Shown here: positions 33,766 through 43,550 of the stretch, piece after piece
Position numbering within the stretch: position 1 is the first letter of the stretch
How the letters are laid out: each line of letters begins with the position of its first letter
NCBI GenBank assembly: GCA_018292915.2
Contig: JACVVK020000201.1
Coordinates: forward strand, 428,501-492,500
Source: Batillaria attramentaria
Taxonomy: Eukaryota > Mollusca > Gastropoda > Batillariidae
Direction: 5' to 3'
Length of the DNA stretch: 64,000 nucleotides
Made by a program: the position numbers and the translations under genes
Notes under the pieces: generated by a model
Told to the model about the DNA's origin: nothing
What the model saw: only the letters and a program-made list of their open reading frames with translations
Database searches by the model: none

Positions 33766-34785
33766 CATAATTAATTTATGTGTGCATGGATTTAAATTTG
33801 GTTTGATGGGAGTGTTGCACTTTGATTATACTCGTGTTTGCTGCAGTAACATCCGTCAAGAAAACGTTAATCTTTCCTGATTTTCGCATACAACGAAACC
33901 AAAACCAACACGGCCAAAACCGAAAACGTGGGATACTCGTGCAAAATGTGCCATAGTAATATACTGGGAGGTCACCGGCGAAGTAGTTACAGAACTTCAC
34001 GTCGTCCAATTCATCATCAGTGTTTGGCGGCAAGCAATGGGAGACAATTGTATTGCTGGACAACTCTGAATCTTGCCCGTGGCGACAAAACTGCTCTAGC
34101 GCTCTCTACTGCTAAAAACCGGAGGAAACGGCTGCTATCACCTTCGGTGCGGCAACAGGTTGTTGAAAAGGATGAATCCGCCATATTTCACCGGAATAGT
34201 AATGAGGTCTTTTTCCTTGCTGACGCCTGACGAAACACAAACAGGACCATTAAGTTAATGGACCAAGAACGACAGAATGCAATTCTGCTAGGCGAAGCAA
34301 ACAGCTGAACAAACACCCCCCCCCCTTACTACTGATTTCCCTTTATAATTTTGCACAAACACGATGCTCATGGTTAAACAGGGAAAAAATCCTATTAATT
34401 TGTTTTCATCAAAAACAACAAATTTAGAAAGCCGTTTTTTTTGTCAAAACAATAAGAAAAGAGATGCGGAGTACCTTTTACATTTCTATGCTGTGAAAAT
34501 GAAATTAGCACGAACTGTAAATTATATACGTGTACTTGTGAGTATCTTGCTGAAAACAGGATTTCCGAGGAGAGAAGTTTTAATTTGCGATGGGAAATAT
34601 TTGCCTACCCAGCACCTCCTCCATTTTGGATTCGTCCAGCATGACGTGCCATGTGTCCCCATAACAGTTCAAGTGGTCACAGACAATGCCTCTCTTGTGC
34701 CCTCCCTCCAAGTACTGGGGAAAAAATGCCGAATTCAGTTTAGTAAATGTGAAAACACACACGCACGCACACATATAACACACAC

Positions 34786-34839
<54 letters not shown>

Positions 34840-35105
34840 GCGCGCGCTCACAAATACGGGGGTGCCGGGGGTGGGTGTTTGGGAGTTTAACGTCCTTTTC
34901 CACCACGTAAGCGTATAATCAAAGACGGGGCAACGAGAAAAAGGCCAGCACAAAATATTTGGCCCCAGCCGGGACTCGAACTCGCGACCCGAGCATTGCG
35001 AGTCCAACGCTGTACCATTCGGCTCTCCCGGTTGCCCTCCTCACAAATACGCACGCACGCACATACACAAGTGCCAACGCACGCACGTACACAAGTACCA
35101 ACGAA

Positions 35106-35165
<60 letters not shown>

Positions 35166-35168
35166 CTG

Positions 35169-35234
<66 letters not shown>

Positions 35235-36675
35235 CTACCTGCATGCAGCCATTTTCAGGTGTGGCGTCCAGGAGCGGGATCCAGGCAACAGGAAGAAGGG
35301 TCGTGTAGGAGTTGGGCGCAAAGTAACCAGAATCTGCAAGAAAAGCCACAACGACCTGGCACTACCCGTCACTGGATTCACCACTTCCTTCTTACTGTGT
35401 CATCATACGTTTTCCCCCTGGCGTTCTGAGGGAGGGGGAGCCGGGGTGGCCGAATGGTAGAGTTTGGACTCTCAATGCTCGGGTCGTGAGTTGGAATCCC
35501 GGCTGGGGTCACATATTTGTGCTGGTCTTTTTCTCATTGCCCCGTCTTTGACGTGGTGGAAAAGGACGTTAAACTCCCAAACACCCACCCACCCGCGTTC
35601 TGAGGGTGGAGCGCTCTACACCACCCCCCTAAAAGTGGTCTGGAAAAAGGCATACAACCTCTCACCTTGATGCCATGGGATTTCTCCGTGGACACAGTTC
35701 GGCAGCTTGGTCCGGATGTTCCAGACAGGAGAGGCGGCCACGCGGGGACCCAGCACCTGCTCCAAGACGTTCAGCAGCCGCTCGTTGGACAGGAGGGCTC
35801 GATACTCCTGGACATCGTCATAATCATCATCATCGTCATCATCATCAGCAGCAGCAGCATCATCATCGTGATCGTCTTTCGGTACGAGCATCAAGGAGGA
35901 CACACATCAGTAATTATACTCGTATATAATGAGGACATGATTATACTCGTTTATGATTACTATCCTAACTTTGACGGAATTCCGACAGCTGGAGTGCGAG
36001 AGTCAGTTGTGAAATCCGGTGAGCCCGAACACAGTGAATGGAATAACCACAGCAAAGCGACAAACAAAGCAGCGAAATGTGGTGGTCAGTTAATGAGTTA
36101 TCCCATTCTCTTTGACTCTAACAAACCACTTGTATTCTAGTCAGATTAGAAGAACTTCGGTCACACAAGAAACCAAAGAACCGCAAAGCGCCTCTTACAT
36201 GTGTACCAGTCTTCTGGACTTAAACTAGCAATTCAGTTCTGTATTTTAGGAAGCCTTTTTTTTTTTTTTTCTTTACATACGGGAGGGAGAATGCCCAGTT
36301 TGTGGACGAGAACGGACGCCCCGGGAAACTGTTCCTCCAGTAAGGTCAGCCGAGTGAAAAGGTCCGCGTCTTCATGGAGATCTGAACACATAAATACGTT
36401 CACACAAACAGCTGAACAAGGCTTCTTACAGCGCTACCTGTATACACTGATGAGAACGTATCGTTAGTTGGTAAAAGGGGTCTAAGCGCCTTGGTCTGAT
36501 ATGGGCATAGGTTGTTTTACCAGTTGACGGAAGAGGTGACTCATGCTTTCAGTGAAGATCGTAAAATCGAATTTCACACGCAGCCACATATCGTGGTAGA
36601 ACGAGCAGCTGCAAGCGCGCGGTCAACAGACACAATTATATTTCAGCCCTGCATAGCAATAATTCTCTCTCGCTC

Positions 36676-36747
<72 letters not shown>

Positions 36748-37729
36748 GCCGCACAATTGTAGTTTCAAGGGTTTCATCCACCAAAACCAAAACCTGGAAG
36801 AAAGCCATAACCTCTCGTGATGGATCTGATCAGTGTTAGCGTACACTGCCGACTGATCTGTGTCTTACCGGTGATCTTGCCGGCCTTGTACAGGCGCTGG
36901 GCCACAATGTCCACGAGACGGGCGGTGGCCTGACGGACCGGCTCCAGCTCCTGTGGGGTGAAGAAATCCTCCACCAGCACGTAACCCTGCACAACAACCA
37001 TCACGTCTGCAGCTGATGTCACTGATTCGATGGTTGCTGCACCCCTTCGCACCACTTCTCTCTTCTTCAGTCCTTCTCTCTTCATTTGTTATCTTCTCTA
37101 ATGACTTGCTTGCGCGGCGTTAAGCCCTAACTAACTAACTTACTTCTTTTATGACGATGTCTACTATCATTGACGTTGTTAACTCGGAATGCCTTTCATG
37201 TTTTACGGCGAACATAAATACATAAATAATAAACTGAAAAAAAAATCAAGCTGATAGAAAACTGCGCACTGATCACCGTTTGCTTATGATGACGTTCGCT
37301 GGGGTATGTCTGCTTGTACTGAAGCAAACGTCGGTTTGTTTACTGAGGCATATTGTCAGTGGCAAGTTCTTTTTGTTTACTGAATCTTGAAGCTACGACC
37401 AGCACTTAGGCCAGTCAATTCGGCTGCTGATCAAAACCTCTGACTTATATACACTGATTAATTATGTATACCGAATACCACTTACCAAACGGCCTCGCTC
37501 GTCAAGTTCATACGCCGTCAGTAAAGACTGAAACACCAACAATAAACCGCAAAACCATCGGCCATCTGATCATCAAACAAGTACTCACCTTCTCAAAGAA
37601 CTGCCTGACCATGTTTTCCGGCAGCTGTCCGGGTTTCTTCACTTTGGGTTGTTCCGGCATCCCGACCAGGGTGTAGATTTCCGGGTGGGCCACATCACTG
37701 TGACCAGGGTACACTTTCGTTCCGGACAT
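32665..37729 (-). CDS. PhyH-superfamily Fe(II)/2-oxoglutarate dioxygenase, paralog C (3' end uncertain)
   Basis: Nine exons on the reverse strand: 37729-37589, 36986-36869, 36381-36281, 35807-35666, 35333-35239, 34714-34609, 34226-34142, 33030-32838 and 32741-32665. They give 352 residues plus two bases. The leader is [36 protein letters not shown]. Iron ligands are His166, Asp168 (PWHQDSGYF) and His261 (NLLPHRS), with Arg272 for 2-oxoglutarate. D is the sister gene. In both, the post-HxD block ([27 protein letters not shown]) differs from A and B, so substrates may differ. After IVHGNR, D has a TAA stop where C has TCA. C either uses a GTCAGT donor to an exon I did not find, or reads on through (GT)n to a stop at 32427-32429, adding about 80 residues. 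Confidence 0.87.
33170..33955 (-). repeat. Tandemly duplicated block of about 0.5 kb in intron 7 of gene C
   Basis: Unit 1 (about 33170-33400) and unit 2 (about 33655-33955) share GGTTGT.CACCAGTGGC, GCATG..T.TAAATTTGG, GGGAGTG.TGCACTTTG, ACTCGTGTTTGCT and CCAAAACCGAAAA words. In unit 2 the A-run is replaced by a (CA)n tract at 33691-33762. A shorter copy lies at 13760-13905. Confidence 0.75.
34791..34840 (+). repeat. (CA)n microsatellite in intron 5 of gene C
   Basis: About 23 CA units followed by (CG)n, next to the SINE copy at 34859. Confidence 0.95.
34859..35039 (-). mobile_element. SINE family 2, copy 3 (reverse)
   Basis: Full-length reverse copy. CTCACAAATACG at 34847-34858 and 35040-35051 is a 12-bp target-site duplication. 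It lies in intron 5 of gene C. Confidence 0.92.
35103..35231 (+). repeat. (GCAC)n then (CA)n, abutting the exon 5 donor of gene C
   Basis: About 15 GCAC units (35103-35165) and about 30 CA units (35170-35231). On the coding strand the donor reads CAG|GTAGGAGTGTGTGT, so the repeat begins within 8 bases of the splice site. Confidence 0.95.
35433..35594 (+). mobile_element. SINE family 2, copy 4 (forward)
   Basis: Near full length. GCGTTCTGAGGG at 35421-35432 and 35595-35606 is a 12-bp target-site duplication. It lies in intron 4 of gene C, opposite to the gene. Confidence 0.93.
35811..35876 (+). repeat. (ATC)n trinucleotide tract at the exon 4 acceptor of gene C
   Basis: Reads (GAT/GAC)n on the coding strand, with four GCT codons in the middle, and ends GATGTCCAG directly at exon 4. 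It replaces the usual polypyrimidine tract. The frame stays open with exon 4 back to a Met at 35903. Confidence 0.9.
36681..36746 (+). repeat. (GT)n microsatellite in intron 2 of gene C
   Basis: About 33 GT units, 120 bp from exon 2. Confidence 0.95.
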
Positions 37730-38340
37730 CTTCTGGTTGTTTTACTTAGTGTCGGGTCAGTCCAGCTCTTTTGCAGCGGCAGTGAGTCAGTTTCGATCTA
37801 AAAAGCACGGAAGGCGGCAACTGAGGCATTATCGGCTCTACTGAGGTCGGGCAAGTGCATTACGTAGGTCTGTTCACAAACATACAACTGTGTAGCTGAG
37901 ACTAAACTGGCCTGCCGGCCGTCACAGTGCTGACTGGCTGCGTAACTTACGCGTAATATGAGGGACATGGTTAGCCAACATGCCGTACACCGAACTTGAA
38001 ATTTTCCGTAGGGGAAAGATCTTAAAATTTGCTCTTACCTTGTGTGAGTCAGTGCAGACCGGCTGTGCTTGCCGCTGTGCCGGTGTTGTGTTCAGTTTAG
38101 TGGGTGGCGAACTGAAGTACACAGCGAAACTGAGCATGCGGTGTTTATGCGCTTCGTCTTCTGTACTGCTGTGAATTTTGTGTACGTGTATCCGCTCAGC
38201 ACAGCGGGTCGGATCGTCTGGTTGGCTCATAAGGCCTGGCCGAAGCACAGGCAGGATTATTTTTGTCACCGTGACACGCGGGGCACTGACGCCGCACAAC
38301 ACTATCCTGAGACTGATTTAGGTCAAAACTGACAAAAAGG
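37730..38340 (-). promoter_or_regulatory. Upstream region of gene C
   Basis: CpG-containing sequence rich in TCAGT/ACTGA and CCGG words, like the flank of gene B and the D/KMO interval. It probably holds the promoter and 5' UTR. No clear TATA box is seen. Confidence 0.35.
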
Positions 38341-38901
38341 CACCTGTAACTCGGCTGTAACAGCACCAGCAGAGAACAACCGGCTACACCACTACCACCA
38401 CCCCCCCAAAAAAAAAAACAAACAAAAAAACAAACAAACAAAAAACAAAAAAGGGACCAGTGGATGTACGCAGTGCACAACTGATTGAAATTTCGTTGCT
38501 GGCAGTTTTTTTTTTTCTTTCTTTCTTTATTTTGGGGGTGGGCGGTGGGGGGGGGGGGGGGTGAGGGGGGCACATCCTTCACTGACTGAGCCTAAGGTCG
38601 CATAGAACACATGTGAATGCAGTCGCGGTTTTTCCAGCATTCAGTGATGGATGGTACGACCGTTTAAGGACTCATACCGTGTCTTGACCCACTGAGTCCA
38701 TGGTACGATCTCAGTTGCACCACAGCTCCATCGTCTGTACTGCTAATGGAACGACAAACAAACACAAACACTGACGGCTGAACCCCAGTCATGATAAGAA
38801 ACAGTTTAAGCAGCCGTATCAAGCGCCACAGTTACTGACAGGGACAGCCTGAGACAGGACTCTGCCGATAACCTCAGCTCACCGACGGGAGATACTCGCC
38901 A
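38341..38901. other. Upstream stretch with no gene recognised
   Basis: Holds A-runs and (CAAA)n near 38408-38450, and a T-run plus G-run at 38507-38570 that is G-quadruplex-prone. The rest appears unique. No convincing coding frame. Confidence 0.5.
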
Positions 38902-39024
38902 CTATTCTTTCGATACAGCTTGCATGGCGCAGTTGTTGTCGGCCAAGATCGCGACCAGCAACGTAAACCGGCTGAGGTCAGCCAGCTGGGACAAGGACAA
39001 CTTCAGGACTTGTTCGTCCGACAT
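38902..39024 (-). CDS. Small open reading frame, 40 residues, unknown
   Basis: ATG at 39024 (purine at -3: GAAATGT) runs to TAG at 38902-38904. The peptide begins MSDEQVLKLSLSQLADLSR and continues FTLLVAILADNN. It looks amphipathic or helical, with ordinary-looking codons. It lies 1.2 kb upstream of gene C on the same strand. It could be a chance frame, an upstream ORF in a long 5' UTR, or the first exon of another transcript. I do not recognise it. Confidence 0.2.
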   Translation of the reverse strand: MSDEQVLKLSLSQLADLSRFTLLVAILADNNCAMQAVSKE

Positions 39025-39077
39025 TTCGGTTGACGGAACTGCGGAACTGCCTGCTCAGTGATAAGAGGCAAACAACA

Positions 39078-39363
39078 GGGCCTGTATATATAAAACTCGA
39101 GGTTAATTTAACCCACGTCTACGGGCCTAACCCAGACTAGGACAAAAGAAACCTAAAAAAAAAAAAAATTAAATGAAAAATGAAGCGAAGAAAGACAAAC
39201 AAAAGTCCTTCTATAACGGCAAAGGCACTTTGCTGGAATTGACCCGCTTCCTGATTTAAAACAAACACACAAACAAAAAAAATTACCCTAGAGCTGGTTT
39301 AGTTCGAGGTTAGACTCTAACCCGGGGCTAAACTCCCTAACCCCGACTTTTACATGCGGGCCC
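39078..39363. mobile_element. MITE copy 3
   Basis: The left end GGGCCTGTATATATAAAACT and right end CGACTTTTACATGCGGGCCC match copies 1 and 2 in gene A. The interior words are shared (GTTAATTTAACCCACGTCTA, TCCTTCTATAACGGCA). It lies just upstream of the small ORF. Confidence 0.85.
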
Positions 39364-39538
39364 GGAACGCACACTGGCGAACAGTGAATCATAATTGTTA
39401 TTTCACTCTAAAAAATCGTTACTAGTGCGTTCTCTTCAGTCATGGCCGGGCTGATTAGCAGTCATCAGTCTGAGTAGAGCGTTATATTGTTGGTCTACTT
39501 GTACTTACTGTTCAAAGAATGTGCACGAACAGCTATGA

Positions 39539-39540
<2 letters not shown>

Positions 39541-39620
<80 letters not shown>

Positions 39621-39621
39621 T

Positions 39622-39658
<37 letters not shown>

Positions 39659-39788
39659 GGGTGTTTGGGGGTTTAACGTTCTTTTCCACCACATACGGGT
39701 GATATCAAAGACGGGGCAACGATGAAAAACCAACCACAAATACTTGGCCCCAGCCGGGATACGAACTCACGACCCGAGCATTAGAAGT

Positions 39789-39835
<47 letters not shown>

Positions 39836-39965
39836 GGGTGTTTGGGGGTTTAACGCTCTTTTCCACCACATACGGGTGATATCAAAGACGGGGCAACGAT
39901 GAAAAACCAACCACAAATACTTGGCCCCAGCCGGGATACGAACTCACGACCCGAGCATTAGAAGT

Positions 39966-40020
<55 letters not shown>

Positions 40021-40150
40021 GGGTGTTTGGGGGTTTAACGTTCTTTTCCACCACATACGGGTGATATCAAAGACGGGGCAACGATGAAAAACCCACTACA
40101 AATACTTGGCCCCAGCCGGGATACGAACTCACGACCCGAGCATTAGAAGT

Positions 40151-40182
<32 letters not shown>
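39541..40182 (-). repeat. (GT)n then three units of (GA)n plus SINE family 2 tail
   Basis: (GT)n at 39541-39619 is followed by three head-to-tail units of 177-186 bp. Each is a (GA)n run plus a reversed family 2 SINE body (39655-39789, 39832-39968, 40017-40152). All break at the same base, ATTAGAAGTC, before the tRNA head. The identical truncation shows the block was multiplied as a unit after one insertion. Confidence 0.92.
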
Positions 40183-40185
<3 letters not shown>

Positions 40186-41174
40186 TAAAATTAGTGTCCA
40201 CATGTCTGTCGCATGGTTTTCGTAGACTACATACGCAGGTAAAAAAATGAACAAAACAACAATAGTTTGAAAGTGGAGCATGCAGATGGTGGTTTCGACT
40301 TCCACTGATAAGCAGTGACGAAGGCCGTCAGAAAGCAACTCTTGAGACTACACATTAGTAGCGCTAAAACGGGCACTGCACTCTAAAGCTAATACATTGT
40401 ACCATGTAACCGTGCAAGCAAGTCTAAACTGGTTGAATTTTTTTCTAAGTGTAAGGAAAAATAAGGAGGTTAAGGGTTAGGATACTGACTAGATCCGTCG
40501 CTTGCAAGATCAGACACACACAGACACACACAGACCTCTGTGAATTAATGTAAAGTCTCCGGGCTTTCCCGGATTACTGGTTGTTTTTTAATCATAATGA
40601 CCACAAGCATCGGTCATGACGTTGAAATGGAGATTTTTGCCTTCTGCGAAAAAACAAAAACAAAAACAAAAACCGCCAGGCTCGGTAGCTACGCCAAAAC
40701 TCGAACCGTCTCGTGGTGCCTTTCGCTGTAACCCACTCGAACTAATCATGTGAGCTCTATTTATTATTTTCTAGGAAAACCGATTACACACGAAATCTGT
40801 TAGTAGTTTTTGTAAATTGTTCAGAATTATTAAGATCATAAATTATGGACATGTATTGAATTTATCAGACTGTACATTAATTTATTAACAATTGCTGCTG
40901 AAGATGCTGGAATTCGTTGCAAGCATTAGTAGGAAATATGGCTCATCCTCCACCGCATCACAAGATTTGAATGGACTTGTCGTTCATTTCTTGGAATATT
41001 ACAGTATCTGCCCCGTTCCATGTATCAGCATGATCAGTCACTGCAGTCGGAAGTTAGCGTATCATGACCTGCAGTTTACTGTGTAGTACGGTGAGCACAG
41101 TAACATGATGACCGTCCTCAGTCCTCGGGTCCCTCTTCCGCCAGCCCGGCTGCCTCAGTGTGCCTGTTCCAACA
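40183..41174. other. Stretch with no gene recognised
   Basis: AT-rich. It holds short CA-type repeats near 40512-40535 and (CAAAAA)n near 40652. TTTATT at about 40760 would be AATAAA on the reverse strand. No convincing coding frame. Confidence 0.5.
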
Positions 41175-41303
41175 TCATCATCATCATCATCGTCGTCGCC
41201 ATCATCATCATCACCACCACCACCACCACCACCACCACCACCACCACCACAATCATCATCATCATCATCAAAGCCACAAATCACCATCACCATCATCATC
41301 ATC
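41175..41303 (+). repeat. (CAT)n/(CAC)n trinucleotide tract before the LINE
   Basis: Mixed CAT, CGT and CAC triplets directly abut the 5' end of the reverse-transcriptase sequence. A similar (CAT)n tract follows it at 42809-42873. Confidence 0.9.
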
Positions 41304-42808
41304 GAGATCAGGAAAGCCATCATGACACTGAGAAATGGGAAAGCTGCAGGGCCGGACGAGATACCAGCAGAAGCCATCAAAGCAGACACAGAGACAGCCG
41401 TCAACATGCTGCACAGCCTGTTCAGCAAGATCTGGGAGAAGGAAGAGGTGCCAGCCCAGTGGAAAGAAGGGATCGTCATCAAGCTGCCAAAGAAAGGGGA
41501 CCTCAGGGACTGCAGCAACTACCGAGGGATCATGCACCTGTCAGTGCCAGGCAAGGTTCTCAACAGAATTCTACTGGAGAGGATGAGAGAGGCAGTCGAC
41601 CCCATGCTCCGAGACCAGCAGGCAGGCTTTCGCAGGAACAGGTCCTGCGCTGACCAGATTGCCAGCCTACGCATCATTGTGGAGCAGTCACTGGAGTGGA
41701 ACTCCCCCCTCTACATCAACTTCATAGACTATGAGAAGGCCTTCGACAGTGTAAACAGAGAGGCGCTGTGGAAGCTGCTAAGGCACTATGGAGTTCCCGG
41801 GAAGATCATCTCCCTGATCCAGTGCACCTACCAAGACATGAGCTGCAGGATTGCCCATGCCGGCCAGTTGTCAGAAAGCTTCGAGGTGAAGACCGGAGTC
41901 CGCCAGGGATGCCTGTTGTCCCCGTTTCTCTTCCTCCTGGTCATCGACTGGATCATGAAGACCACTACAGCAGGCAGAAAAAACGGGATACAGTGGACAC
42001 TCTGGACGCAGCTGGATGACCTCGACTTCGCGGACGACCTGGCGCTCCTGTCTCACAGCCACAGCCAGATGCAGGACAAGACTACGTGCCTGGAAGCCAC
42101 ATCAGCCGGAACAGGGCTCAAGATCAACAGGAAAATCGAGCTGATGAAGATCAACACCACTGCCGACACACCAGTCATAGTCGGTGGAGAGCCCATCAGG
42201 GAGGTGGAGTCTTTTGTCTACCTGGGGAGTGTGGTTGATGGCACAGACCGAGACGTCACAGCCAGAATCGGCAAGGCAAGGGCAGCAATGGTCATGCTGA
42301 AGAACGTCTGGGCATCCAAAGTTGTCAGCATAAGAACCAACCTTCGCATCTTCAACTCCAACGTGAAGTCAGTTCTGCTCTACGGATGCGAAACATGGAG
42401 GACAACGAAGACGATGCAGCAGAAGATCCAGACATTTCTCAACACCTGTCTGAGGCGCATCTTCAACATCCGATGGCCAGAGAAGATCCGGAATGAAGAG
42501 CTGTAGGAGCGAGCGGGGCAGGAACCAGTGGCCAAGCAGATCCTGCGGAGGAAGTGGGGCTGGATTGGACACACCCTCAGGAAGCCAGCATCCAGCACCA
42601 CACGCCAAGCCCTGACATGGAACCCGCAGGGGAAAAGGAAGAGAGGCCGGCCTCGCAACAGCTGGAGGCGGGACACTGAGGCAGAGCTATGTAAGCAGGG
42701 GACCAACTGGACTGGAGTGGCAAGACTAGCCCAGAACAGAGTGCGATGGCGAAGGGTTGTCGATGGCCTATGCTCCACGTGGAGCCAAGGGCCTAAGTAA
42801 GTAAGTAT
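41304..42808 (+). mobile_element. LINE reverse transcriptase, 5'-truncated, one in-frame stop
   Basis: One forward frame encodes the reverse-transcriptase core. It begins EIRKAIMTLRNGKAAGPDEI, then YEKAFDSVNREALW, GVRQGCLLSPFLF and the catalytic FADDLALLSHS (an FADD variant of YxDD). A C-terminal WGWIGHTLRKP, GKRKRGRPRNSWRR block ends at TAA 42798-42800. TAG at 42504-42506 breaks the frame between IRNEEL and ERAGQ, and the same frame resumes after it. The endonuclease half is missing. It ends in TAAGTAAGTAAG and a CAT tract, resembling RTE-like elements that end in short tandem repeats; the clade is not certain. It lies between genes C and D, opposite to both. Probably dead in cis, though recent, as the frame is otherwise open. 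Confidence 0.93.
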
Positions 42809-42822
42809 CATCATCATCGTCG

Positions 42823-42860
<38 letters not shown>

Positions 42861-42873
42861 GTCGTCGTCATCA
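42809..42873 (+). repeat. (CAT)n tract after the LINE
   Basis: CAT and CGT triplets follow TAAGTAAGTAAG directly. This may be the element's own 3' tail. Confidence 0.9.
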
Positions 42874-42976
42874 TCAACATCTGCGCCGGACAACTTACAG
42901 CAACAACAAAGCACGAACGAACGAGCTGATTGCATGATTACTCACATAGAGATTCCACCATTACCACAAGGTAACC

Positions 42977-43003
42977 CCCAACCCTAAACCTAACCCTAAC
43001 TCC
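42977..43003 (+). repeat. Short telomere-like C-strand repeat
   Basis: CCAACCCTAAACCTAACCCT and the next bases approximate (CCCTAA)n over four imperfect units, 170 bp after the LINE. Confidence 0.5.
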
Positions 43004-43111
43004 AACCGGACGCCGAAGGAGCGTTACTAAATGAGCGTGGCTGCTTCGGTATAGTTCGCCTTACTCGGCCCAAGGTGCGAACTATTCGGAGCTATAGTAA
43101 GGGTGTGGTGT

Positions 43112-43142
<31 letters not shown>

Positions 43143-43382
43143 CAGGAAGGGAGGGGGAGGAGGGGGGGGGGGGTAAAATTGGTACAGGCAACAATATACG
43201 TAGTTCCGGTAACCCATGAGTGATCGGGGAAGTCACATCCCTCGATTACAGAAGAGAGGCTCTAGGACCACAATATACGGTGCATGTTTGTACAAAGATA
43301 GTCAACAACAACAACAGCAACACTGATCGCTTCACCAATCCCTCTCCCGCCCCCCTAAAAAAAGTTAGAGATTAGATAACTC

Positions 43383-43383
<1 letters not shown>

Positions 43384-43459
<76 letters not shown>
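43384..43459 (+). repeat. (CA)n microsatellite downstream of gene D
   Basis: About 38 CA units about 90 bp beyond the stop of gene D, in its 3' UTR. Confidence 0.95.
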
Positions 43460-43461
<2 letters not shown>

Positions 43462-43550
43462 TTACACTGACAATGATTCACGACAACAAATACTTTGCAC
43501 GCGGACTAGTGGAGAAAAGAGATCGCTGGAAAGATGGCGTGGTTAAACCT

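Noticed and set aside
41054..41518. Reverse-strand open frame with Gly- and Asp-rich runs
   Set aside because: Antisense shadow of the triplet repeat and reverse transcriptase.
42977..43003. Telomere-like repeats as a chromosome end
   Set aside because: Only four imperfect units embedded in unique DNA with genes on both sides.
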